This document shows, one piece after another, positions 34,850 through 41,560 of a stretch of DNA of 41,560 nucleotides. Source of the stretch: Micrococcales bacterium UBA3913 (GTDB lineage Bacteria > Actinomycetota > Actinomycetes > Actinomycetales > Microbacteriaceae); NCBI GenBank assembly GCA_002391425.1, contig DGEZ01000060.1, forward strand, positions 1 to 41,560. Reading direction: 5' to 3'. The notes under the pieces were generated by a model, which ran no database searches, was not told where the DNA came from, and saw only the letters and a program-made list of their open reading frames with translations. A program made the translations under genes and the position numbers. Each line of letters opens with the position of its first letter. The first letter of the stretch is position 1.

Positions 34850-36574
34850 TCAGAACAGCTGACGCCAGTTCGCCTTGGCCAGATCGATGAGCTCGTCTCC
34901 ACGGCCAGACATCACCGTGCGCAGTGCGTACAGGGTGAATCCCTTCATCTGCTCGAGGCTGATCGTCGGTGGCATGGACAATTCCTGACGCTCCGTAATC
35001 ACATCGAGAACAGCAGGCCCATCGTAGGCCAGGAACTCGGCGACAGCGCCCTTGAGATCCTTCGACCGCTCCACGCGGAACCCCTTGAGGCCAATAGCGT
35101 CGGCGACTTTCGCAAAGTTCGGATTCTTCAGCTCGGTTCCGTAATTGACGAACCCTGCAGCCTTCATCTCGAGCTCGACGAAGTTGAGCGACGAGTTGTT
35201 GAACACGACAGTCTTCACCGGTAGCTGATTCTGAGTGAGCGTGATCAGCTCCCCCAGCAGCATGGCGAGTCCGCCATCCCCGGCAAACGCGATCACCTGG
35301 CGGTCACGATGAGTGGCCTGAGCTCCGATGGCCTGTACGAGCGCATTCGCCATCGACCCGTGGTTGAACGATCCGAGCAGTCGACGCTCACGCGTCATCG
35401 TCAAGTAGCGACCAGCCCAGACGACAGGAGAGCCCACGTCAGCGGTGAAAATCGCGTCGCTATCGGCCAGCTCGTCGATGAGGCGCGCCAGGTACTGCGG
35501 GTGGATGGGCGCCTTGCCCCGCGAGGGGACGGCCAGCTCATCCAGCTTGGCGCGAGTCTTCTCGTAGTGCTTGACCGCTCCTTCGAGGTGCGAACGCCGC
35601 GTCTTGCGCGAGATCAGCGGCAGCAGTGCCTCTGCTGTGGCACGAGAGTCCCCGACAAGGCCGAGCTCCAGCGGATGACGCCGGCCCAGCTGAGAACCCC
35701 GAATATCAATCTGAATCGTGCGCGCATGCTTCGGGTAGAACTGCTGATAGGGGAAGTCCGTGCCGATCATCAGCAGCGCATCAGCATCCTCCATGGCGCG
35801 ATACCCGGAGGAAAACCCGAGCAGCCCGGTCAGCCCGACGTCGAAGGGGTTGTCATATTCGATGTGCTCTTTTCCGCGCAGAGCGTGCACGATCGGCGCC
35901 CCGAGCGCGTCGGCGAGGGCGACAACCTCATCATGGGCCCCCTCCACGCCAGCTCCCGCGAGGATGGTGACCTTTTCGGAGCTGTTCAGGATATCGGCGG
36001 CGGCCTTCAGCTCGTCAGCGGAGGGCACCACGACAGGATGGCTGCGCGGGATGCTCACCACGCGGCTATCCTTCGCCGGCGCCAGGGCGACGTCACCCGG
36101 AATCACGACGACGGCGACGCCACGCTTCTCAACGGCCTCGCGAATCGCGATCTCGAGGACCCGTGGCATCTGCTCCGGGGACGCCACATACTCGGCGTAG
36201 ACGCTGGCCTCCTTGAACAGGTCCTGCGGGTGCGTCTCCTGGAAGTATGTGCTGCCGATTTCTTGGGTCGGGATGTGCGCGGCAATCGCGAGAACGGGAA
36301 CCCGGGAACGGTTCGCATCGAACAGTCCGTTGATCAGGTGAAGGTTGCCCGGCCCGCACGACCCCGCTGCCACGGCAAGCTCTCCGGTGAGTGCTGCTTC
36401 GGCCCCGGCGGCGAACGCGGCAGCCTCCTCATGCCGAACGTGAACCCATTCGATCTTCCCGCTGATGCGCAGCGCATCGGTGAAGCCATTCAGAGAGTCT
36501 CCGGGGATGCCATAGACTCGCTTGACTCCATTAGCCTCGAGGACACTCACCATGTTGTCGGCAACATTTGCCAT
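34850..36574 (-). CDS. poxB: Pyruvate:quinone oxidoreductase (pyruvate oxidase, PoxB type)
   Basis: Oxidises pyruvate to acetate and CO2, passing electrons to quinone at the membrane. 574 residues against 572 for E. coli PoxB. YGIPGDSLNGFTDAL, VHVRHEEAAAFAAGAEAALTG (TPP-activating Glu), AAGSCGPGNLHLINGL, TADVGSPVVWAGRYL and AFAGDGGLAMLLGELITLTQN (diphosphate and Mg motif). The C-terminus GRGDELIDLAKANWRQLF matches the lipid-activated end helix of E. coli PoxB, so the membrane-recruited quinone enzyme is favoured over the H2O2-forming SpxB. ATG 36574 has GGAAGAGAG upstream. Confidence 0.94.
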   Translation of the reverse strand: MANVADNMVSVLEANGVKRVYGIPGDSLNGFTDALRISGKIEWVHVRHEEAAAFAAGAEAALTGELAVAAGSCGPGNLHLINGLFDANRSRVPVLAIAAHIPTQEIGSTYFQETHPQDLFKEASVYAEYVASPEQMPRVLEIAIREAVEKRGVAVVVIPGDVALAPAKDSRVVSIPRSHPVVVPSADELKAAADILNSSEKVTILAGAGVEGAHDEVVALADALGAPIVHALRGKEHIEYDNPFDVGLTGLLGFSSGYRAMEDADALLMIGTDFPYQQFYPKHARTIQIDIRGSQLGRRHPLELGLVGDSRATAEALLPLISRKTRRSHLEGAVKHYEKTRAKLDELAVPSRGKAPIHPQYLARLIDELADSDAIFTADVGSPVVWAGRYLTMTRERRLLGSFNHGSMANALVQAIGAQATHRDRQVIAFAGDGGLAMLLGELITLTQNQLPVKTVVFNNSSLNFVELEMKAAGFVNYGTELKNPNFAKVADAIGLKGFRVERSKDLKGAVAEFLAYDGPAVLDVITERQELSMPPTISLEQMKGFTLYALRTVMSGRGDELIDLAKANWRQLF

Positions 36575-36646
36575 TTCGACTCTCTTCCTTCATGCGGCGG
36601 CGGACCACCATACGTCATAAGTCACGGAACCCCAGAATCCCGGAAT

Positions 36647-36676
36647 ACTATACGCCGCGTTCTGTTATTATGCGAA
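36647..36676 (-). promoter_or_regulatory. poxB: poxB promoter
   Basis: Minus strand TTCGCA (36671-36676), 18 bases, TATAGT (36647-36652; 5 of 6 matches). Predicts a leader of about 67 bases. Confidence 0.5.
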
Positions 36677-36710
36677 CCGTTCACGCAGACTTAGAGACAC
36701 TCACAGATCA

Positions 36711-36749
36711 GGGTGTCTCGAGCCTATCTGAACGGGGCCCGAGACACCC
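36711..36749 (-). terminator. Hairpin after the surface-protein gene, with a competing arm
   Basis: GGGTGTCTCG (36711-36720) pairs perfectly with CGAGACACCC (36740-36749), loop 19 bases, 14 bases beyond the stop at 36764. A third copy of GAGACAC (36694-36700) can instead pair with GTGTCTC (36713-36719), so two exclusive folds are possible between this gene and poxB. Confidence 0.55.
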
Positions 36750-36763
36750 CGATTTGTTGATGA

Positions 36764-38941
36764 TCAACGACCGTGACGGGTTCGGATGGATCCGACGCCG
36801 CGCAGTACGCCAAGGCCTCCCAGTGCGAGCATCACCCCCCATGCGAGTACCGGCGGCGCAGATCCCGCCGGGTCCGTGCTGCTCTCGACCAAGTGCGCGA
36901 TGACCTGGACTGTCTCAGCGGTCATGCCGAAATCGCCCGCCCATCCAGCCGTCGTCGACGTGGGCGCGATCGTCTCTACCCAGACGTAGTACCCCACGCG
37001 ATCAACAGTGACCGCTTCCGTCTCGAACACGCCATTGCCTGCGACCACTGTCGTGAGCGTCGCTGCCACGGGCAGATCAGCCGAAGGCAGAATCGGTTCT
37101 GCGAGCCACGGAGTGTCATTGACGAGGTGCTCCGGCGCCTCCGGCAGTGGCCCGTATAACGTCGAGACAATCTCGACAGTCGCCTGAGGGTCATTCCCGG
37201 ACACCTCGAGGACATCGCTGATACGGCTCCCCACGGAGACAATCGCATCCGACGCGCGGGTCACCACCTGCGGCTCGTACACGCGCAGGCTCACCTCCTC
37301 GGAAGCAGCCCACCCCGAGTTCCAGGCCTGGGTCGCATCCGTTTCCGCAATCGTCTCGGTCCACACGTAATACCCGGGATCGCTCAGCACAATCCCCTCC
37401 GTGTAAAACTCCCCGTTGCCCTCGACCGTGGTCGTCACCGTCCCAACAGCCGGCACCCCGTCGGGAATAGGAGGCGCCATATTCTGAGGGTCCTCGTTCA
37501 CGACGAGTTCGGGTTTTTCCGCGATCGGCCCCCACAGCGTTGACACAATGTCCAGGCGATGGCCCGGGGCATTCCCCGACACGACGAGCAGGTCGCGGAC
37601 GGCATCCCCCACGTCGGCGCGGTCATGTGAGGTGCGGGTCGTCACCTGCGGAGTCCACACCACGAGGGTCTCCTCAGATGGCTCATGCACACGCGCCGAC
37701 CAGTCTCCGGTGAAGTAGGTCTGGAACTCCTCCGGCTGTCCGGATCGTTCGAAAGACACCACCGGGTAGTAGTACCCCGGACCGTCCGGGGCGTCGGGGG
37801 CCTGCACACGGTACTCCCCCGGAGCACTGACGGTCAGCGAGGCAACACCGAAGGGTTCCCCCTCCGGCACGTCCGATAGTTCGGGAAGCGGATCCCCGGA
37901 GTAGAACCAGGCAACCGAGAATGTCGCAGGCACCGGCTGGCCGTCATGTTCGGGCCACTCCTGCTGCGCATCCAGCAGAACGGTGACCTGGTCTGTGAGC
38001 GCCTCGCCAGGAAGTATTCGCGCCGGGGCGATCGTTGACGCCCGCGGTGAGACCGCCCAATCGGGGACGAACTCCCGTGCATCGGACGCGATGCGTTCCC
38101 GCCCTGCCGTCGCCACCTGCTGCTGCGATCCCGAGATCGTCGAAATCTGGATGCCCGATGGTGCGGCACTGGCTGAGGCGGAAACGGTGAGATCCGTTCC
38201 CCCCTCGGTAATGCGCAGTCGCTGCCGCGTCGTCGTGCCCGACGTCACCGTCAGCTCGCGCGTTCCCGTCGACTCCCATACGGCCGCGCCAGACACTCGC
38301 AGGGTGATGTCCTCCTGTACGGCCGCCCCGGACGCCGTGTGAATCGACGGCACGACCACCAGCGCAGACCTGCGATCCGCGGCAACAGCTATCTCGGGTG
38401 CAGATAAGGTCCATGGCCCGAGCTCCTGCTGTGCTTCCGCGCGCATCCGATCTGACAGAGCGGATACCCCGGCACCCCCAAAATGGTCCGCTGCAGCGCG
38501 GAACAGCTCGCGCTTCTGCTGCCACAGCTCATTTGCGCCGATGAGATCGTGGACGGCCAGCGCGATCGCGGCATGCACCGTGGAACTCGTTGAGCTCGCG
38601 TACTCGCTGATGATGTAGGCAGCCCTCCGCTGCTGCTCCGTCTGCCCCCAGTCCAGCTGGCCCTGCCCCGCATCCGAGATGGGAACGCCGAATTCCTTGC
38701 AGAACCAGGCCACTCCGGAACCGGACTTGCGGTAGGAGCCCATGAACAAGTCGGTGAACGTGTGCCCCTCATACACGCCATCGAGCAGAACCCCGCGGAA
38801 CCGGGCATCGCTCTCCACGGATGCCCATGCGACTCCCCCCGTCATGGCCAGCACGATGGCGACACTCGCGGATGCCAGTGCCCACAGTCGTCGAACGCGT
38901 CGCCCTCGGGCGTCCGCATGTCGTGATCTCGGTGGACTCAT
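36764..38941 (-). CDS. Large exported surface protein with tandem C-terminal repeats
   Basis: 725 residues. Basic N-terminus, hydrophobic h-region and cleavage near AWA-S (about 40). Residues 45-180 resemble a thioester (TQXA-type) adhesin domain: a Cys in WFCKEFG (81) and the helix STVHAAIALAVHDL, but TVHA stands where TQxA would carry the thioester Gln. The middle is beta-rich. From about 455 come two related repeats of about 125-135 residues, each VTR.S..V...I.D.L.VSGN.P......IVSTL.GP, then TT.V.GNG.F.TE...... GYYVW.ETI. The end is a hydrophobic segment (PPVLAWGVMLALGGLGVLRG) and RTRHGR, as in sorted proteins, but no LPxTG precedes it. Likely a membrane- or wall-attached stalk protein; ligand unknown. 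AAGGGGG precedes ATG 38941. Confidence 0.8.
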   Translation of the reverse strand: MSPPRSRHADARGRRVRRLWALASASVAIVLAMTGGVAWASVESDARFRGVLLDGVYEGHTFTDLFMGSYRKSGSGVAWFCKEFGVPISDAGQGQLDWGQTEQQRRAAYIISEYASSTSSTVHAAIALAVHDLIGANELWQQKRELFRAAADHFGGAGVSALSDRMRAEAQQELGPWTLSAPEIAVAADRRSALVVVPSIHTASGAAVQEDITLRVSGAAVWESTGTRELTVTSGTTTRQRLRITEGGTDLTVSASASAAPSGIQISTISGSQQQVATAGRERIASDAREFVPDWAVSPRASTIAPARILPGEALTDQVTVLLDAQQEWPEHDGQPVPATFSVAWFYSGDPLPELSDVPEGEPFGVASLTVSAPGEYRVQAPDAPDGPGYYYPVVSFERSGQPEEFQTYFTGDWSARVHEPSEETLVVWTPQVTTRTSHDRADVGDAVRDLLVVSGNAPGHRLDIVSTLWGPIAEKPELVVNEDPQNMAPPIPDGVPAVGTVTTTVEGNGEFYTEGIVLSDPGYYVWTETIAETDATQAWNSGWAASEEVSLRVYEPQVVTRASDAIVSVGSRISDVLEVSGNDPQATVEIVSTLYGPLPEAPEHLVNDTPWLAEPILPSADLPVAATLTTVVAGNGVFETEAVTVDRVGYYVWVETIAPTSTTAGWAGDFGMTAETVQVIAHLVESSTDPAGSAPPVLAWGVMLALGGLGVLRGVGSIRTRHGR

Positions 38942-39150
38942 CGTCGATACCCCCTTGTGAGTGATGTACGTGGTGCACAGCAGTGTTTCGGCATCACGGT
39001 CACCTCAGTCGTCGCTCGCGGTGTCACGTGAACAACACACGGAACTCACCCCGGTGTGGAAAACGCCTCCCGTGAAGACACAGAGAATTCGTAGGTTTCC
39101 CGCCCCCGCCTCGCTAGGGTGAGAGGACATCTGACAGCAAGGAGACGAGC

Positions 39151-40293
39151 ATGCCCGGCACAGACACACCGCCGCCCCTCTGGTCGCGGGGATTCGGACT
39201 TGTCGCCACGCGCAGTATTCAGACAATTGCGATCCTCGGTCTCGTCACGATTGCCGCGGTGGCGGTCATGCACGTCAGCGTGGTTGTGATCCCCGTAGTG
39301 CTCGCTCTGATCATCACTCCGGCGATCTATCCGTTCGCCGAGTTTCTGCGCAGACATCGGGTGCCCTCAAGTCTCGCGGCGCTCATCGCACTGTTCTCCA
39401 TCGTGATCGTGCTCGGACTCGTCATTTGGCTGATCGTGTGGGCCGTGATCGCACAGTGGGATGACCTCGTCACAGCCACTCAGAACGGCATCGACTCCCT
39501 GCAGGGACTGCTGGCAACACTGCCATTCACTATCTCCGATGATTCCCTGTCCCAGATGTGGTCGTGGCTGACCGACTTCCTGCAGAGCAGCACGTTCAGT
39601 TCTGGTGCACTCGCTGGACTGTCCGCCACCGCAACGTTCTTCACTGGGTTCGGTGTATTCATCGTCGTGTTCTACTTCTTCCTCAAGGACGGACCGGGCA
39701 TCTGGGAGTTCCTGCTTCGGCCCTTCCACGGCGCAGGCTATGAGCGCGGGTGGCGCGCTGGGCGACAGGCCACCGCCACCTTCGGCAATTACGTGAGAGG
39801 CACCACGATCGTCGCCGCTGCGGATGCGGTGGGCATCGGTGCGGGCCTGTTCATCCTGCAGATCCCCCTGGCCCTGCCCTTGGCTGTCATCGTCTTCGTC
39901 ACCGCCTATATCCCGATCGTGGGCGCGACTCTGGCCGGAATCGTGGCCGCTCTCGTCGCTCTCGTCGCGAATGGTCCGCTGGCCGCCGTCATCGTGGTCG
40001 GCATCGTAGTTCTCGTCAACCAGATTGAAGGGAACCTCCTGCAGCCTCTGGTGATGGGACGTGCGCTCAAGCTCCATCCCCTCGTCGTCCTGATCGCCTT
40101 GACCGTCGGCGCCACCTTAGGCGGGATTCTCGGAGCGATCGTCGCCGTTCCGCTGACCGCGGCGGCGTGGGCCGTCCTGCAGGTGTGGGATGGTCCCGAC
40201 ACTCCGGCGGGCACTGTGCGTCCCAAAGCACCCGAGGAGGCGCAACGCCGAGAACCGGGCGTACAGGATGATCAGCCCTCAAACAGCGACTGA
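39151..40293 (+). CDS. AI-2E (PerM/DUF20) family permease, second copy
   Basis: 380 residues with about eight membrane segments: an N-terminal pair (about 22-60), a third helix near 72-98, a soluble loop, then FTGFGVFIVVFYFFLKDGPGIWEF, PLALPLAVIVFVTAYIPIVGATLAGIV, VIVVGIVVLVNQIEGNLLQPLVMGRALKLHPLVVL and GATLGGILGAIVAVPLTAA, all AI-2E family hallmarks. The tail is polar. AAGGAG before ATG 39151. Its 3' end overlaps the end of the convergent peroxidase gene by 22 bases. It is divergent from the surface-protein gene (209-base gap with no clear promoter). Confidence 0.9.
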   Translation: MPGTDTPPPLWSRGFGLVATRSIQTIAILGLVTIAAVAVMHVSVVVIPVVLALIITPAIYPFAEFLRRHRVPSSLAALIALFSIVIVLGLVIWLIVWAVIAQWDDLVTATQNGIDSLQGLLATLPFTISDDSLSQMWSWLTDFLQSSTFSSGALAGLSATATFFTGFGVFIVVFYFFLKDGPGIWEFLLRPFHGAGYERGWRAGRQATATFGNYVRGTTIVAAADAVGIGAGLFILQIPLALPLAVIVFVTAYIPIVGATLAGIVAALVALVANGPLAAVIVVGIVVLVNQIEGNLLQPLVMGRALKLHPLVVLIALTVGATLGGILGAIVAVPLTAAAWAVLQVWDGPDTPAGTVRPKAPEEAQRREPGVQDDQPSNSD

Positions 40294-41507
40294 CCGACGA
40301 AACCTCCCTCCGCGCATCCCGGCGGGATGGCGAACACCGCAGACCCCACCGGCGTCGTCCACTGATTGAGCAAGTCGCCCTGGGCGAGACGCCGCTGGAT
40401 GGGGACGAATTGCGCGGAGACATCCTGCTGGAAAGACCCAAACAGCAACCCGACATCGCCCTGCTCGCCAGAGACGTCACGCTCATAGTTGTAGGCGAAA
40501 CGGTAGATCTGGGGAGCACTGCCGTCTCCTCGGGCACGGCGGATATGCGCATAGCTGCCGATCACCGGGAACCCCAGACCGTCAGTCGCCGAGAAATCCG
40601 GATCGTCGTGTTCCTGGCTGCCGGTCAGCGGTGCGCCGGTATCCAGGGTTCTCCCCACCGACTCCTCACGCGCCGTGCGATCCACCTGCCCCCAGGTAGA
40701 CATGTCCATCGAGATCCTGCGCAGGACGAAGCTCGTCCCCCCGTCCAGCCACGTGCCGGAGCCGGAAATCCACACCACGGAACGGAAGTCGTCTGTCCCC
40801 GGGGACGGGTTGACCGTGCCATCGACCTGACCGAAGAGGTTCCGCATCGTCACAGACCGCGCCTGCGTGCCCACCGCACGCCGGAACCCGGACTGACGCC
40901 AGCGCAGAGAACCAAAGGACGTCATATCCGTGGACAGCACCTTCACCGCGTGGCTCAACGTGATCTGGTCATCGCAGGACACGATGAGGAGGAGATCCCC
41001 ATCACTCCACTGATCCTCCAGCTGGTCGATCTCAGCAAAGGACGGCAACGGCCCCAACCAGCTCGGCGCAGCCGTTTGAGAGACCCGCGAGACCATGCCC
41101 GGGCCGAAACCGAATGTGACAGTGAGATTCGCGGGCACCTCAGCGAGCTCGCGCTCCACATCAGCCAGCGGGGCACTGCCCTGCGTCAGCCGGGCTGAAT
41201 CCTCGGTGAGCACCCGCATCATCCGGGTGAGCGCAGCGGCGTCCACATCGTCGTGCAGGTCAAATGAGACGAACACCGCAAACGCCCGAGGGCTGACCTC
41301 CACCCCGGCCTGATGCTCCCCGTAGAAGCTGATCGTCTGTTCCCCGAAGGTGCTCGTGGACTGCTGTGCCTGTCCCGACGGGGAGGACGTCGGGTGGAGC
41401 ACAGCGTCTGCGCCCAGGGCCGCGGCGCTTCCGGCACCGGCGGCCGCCCCTCCCAGGAGGAGCTGCCGCCGGCTCAGCCGCGAAGGGTGGCTGTGCGCCT
41501 CCCCCAT
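40272..41507 (-). CDS. Tat-exported Dyp-type heme peroxidase
   Basis: 411 residues. Twin-arginine signal SRRQLLLGGAAAGAGSAAAL (12-31), then the Dyp fold: GFGPGMVS, NLFGQVDGT with the GxxDG motif (Asp229, distal acid), SYAHIRRA with proximal heme ligand His320, and RFAYNYERDV. It resembles EfeB/YwbN-type enzymes exported fully folded with heme and able to act on dyes, lignin-like phenols or porphyrins. Start ATG 41507 overlaps the upstream stop (TGATG); GTG 41510 is one codon earlier. No efeU or efeO is seen in this window, but the upstream gene is cut off. Co-transcribed with that gene. Confidence 0.92.
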   Translation of the reverse strand: MGEAHSHPSRLSRRQLLLGGAAAGAGSAAALGADAVLHPTSSPSGQAQQSTSTFGEQTISFYGEHQAGVEVSPRAFAVFVSFDLHDDVDAAALTRMMRVLTEDSARLTQGSAPLADVERELAEVPANLTVTFGFGPGMVSRVSQTAAPSWLGPLPSFAEIDQLEDQWSDGDLLLIVSCDDQITLSHAVKVLSTDMTSFGSLRWRQSGFRRAVGTQARSVTMRNLFGQVDGTVNPSPGTDDFRSVVWISGSGTWLDGGTSFVLRRISMDMSTWGQVDRTAREESVGRTLDTGAPLTGSQEHDDPDFSATDGLGFPVIGSYAHIRRARGDGSAPQIYRFAYNYERDVSGEQGDVGLLFGSFQQDVSAQFVPIQRRLAQGDLLNQWTTPVGSAVFAIPPGCAEGGFVGQSLFEG

Positions 41508-41560
41508 CACTGGCCCTCGGATGAGGTCATATCCGATGACATAGAGGTAGCCGACGCGGA
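41507..41560 (-). CDS. C-terminal end of an upstream operon gene (partial)
   Basis: The last 17 codons and the stop of a gene running into the window on the minus strand: SASATSMSSDMTSSEGQ. Its TGA overlaps the peroxidase ATG as TGATG, so it is the preceding operon gene. The Met/Ser/Asp-rich tail resembles the ends of copper-handling exported proteins (PCu(A)C or CopC type), which often precede Dyp peroxidases in Actinobacteria; this is a guess from 17 residues. Confidence 0.55.
   Translation of the reverse strand, partial: SASATSMSSDMTSSEGQ

Noticed and set aside
40272..41507. EfeUOB iron-uptake operon
   Set aside because: Only the peroxidase is visible; the 17 residues of the upstream gene do not resemble EfeO, so the operon type cannot be claimed.

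Overview
This window is a gene-dense, high-GC stretch of an actinobacterial chromosome. The evidence is the conserved block rpsP-khpA-rimM-trmD-(amidotransferase)-rplS-lepB-rnhB-DUF2469-yraN-comM-dprA-xerC-M23-rpsB-tsf-pyrH-frr-cdsA, an Lsr2 nucleoid protein, a multi-motif DivIVA-domain protein, the actinobacterial form of the SLT/Rpf-like secreted protein, many GTG starts, and actinobacterial-style ATP-PFK and MutY. I place it in Micrococcales/Actinomycetales-type Actinobacteria but cannot name a genus. I see no tRNA, rRNA, CRISPR array, insertion sequence or prophage gene.

Layout. 1-7.4 kb: 3' part of argG; a thioredoxin-TPR chaperone coupled to a large membrane protein with an internal lipobox; an AI-2E-family permease; an alpha/beta hydrolase coupled to a small zinc-ribbon-like protein; a secreted transglycosylase-like protein; and a DivIVA-domain protein. 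7.4-11.8 kb (minus strand): rpsB-tsf, tandem hairpins, then pyrH-frr-cdsA. 11.8-15.9 kb: a TetR - SCP2-like - class III aminotransferase - MFS cassette lying inside the otherwise conserved xerC/M23...rpsB order and headed by a perfect 22-bp palindrome. 16-26.1 kb: degenerate M23 protein, xerC, dprA-comM-yraN, DUF2469, rnhB-lepB, rplS, an amidotransferase, and trmD-rimM-khpA-rpsP. 26.3-31.2 kb: YbdK-type glutamate-cysteine ligase, ffh, pfkA, mutY. 31.2-36.7 kb: lsr2 divergent from alsS-alsD (acetoin formation), acylphosphatase, and a PoxB-type pyruvate oxidase. 36.7-41.6 kb: a large surface protein with two C-terminal repeats, a second AI-2E-family permease, and a Tat-exported Dyp-type peroxidase with the last codons of its upstream operon partner.

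How they work together. Most of the window is core translation, secretion and cell-envelope machinery. Two accessory regions stand out. The first is the TetR-led four-gene cassette, which pairs a putative lipid/hydrophobic-ligand-binding protein (SCP2-like) with a PLP enzyme and an exporter; I know no described system of this composition, and it is the best candidate here for something undescribed. The second is a pyruvate-overflow module (alsS-alsD and poxB) whose promoter carries repeated GTTCACT boxes and faces lsr2 across an AT-richer intergenic region, which suggests, but does not prove, Lsr2 or regulator control of acetoin/acetate formation.

Starts were chosen from Shine-Dalgarno position, overlap with the upstream stop, and the known N-terminus of the family. 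Promoter and terminator calls are by eye and are less certain than the coding calls.
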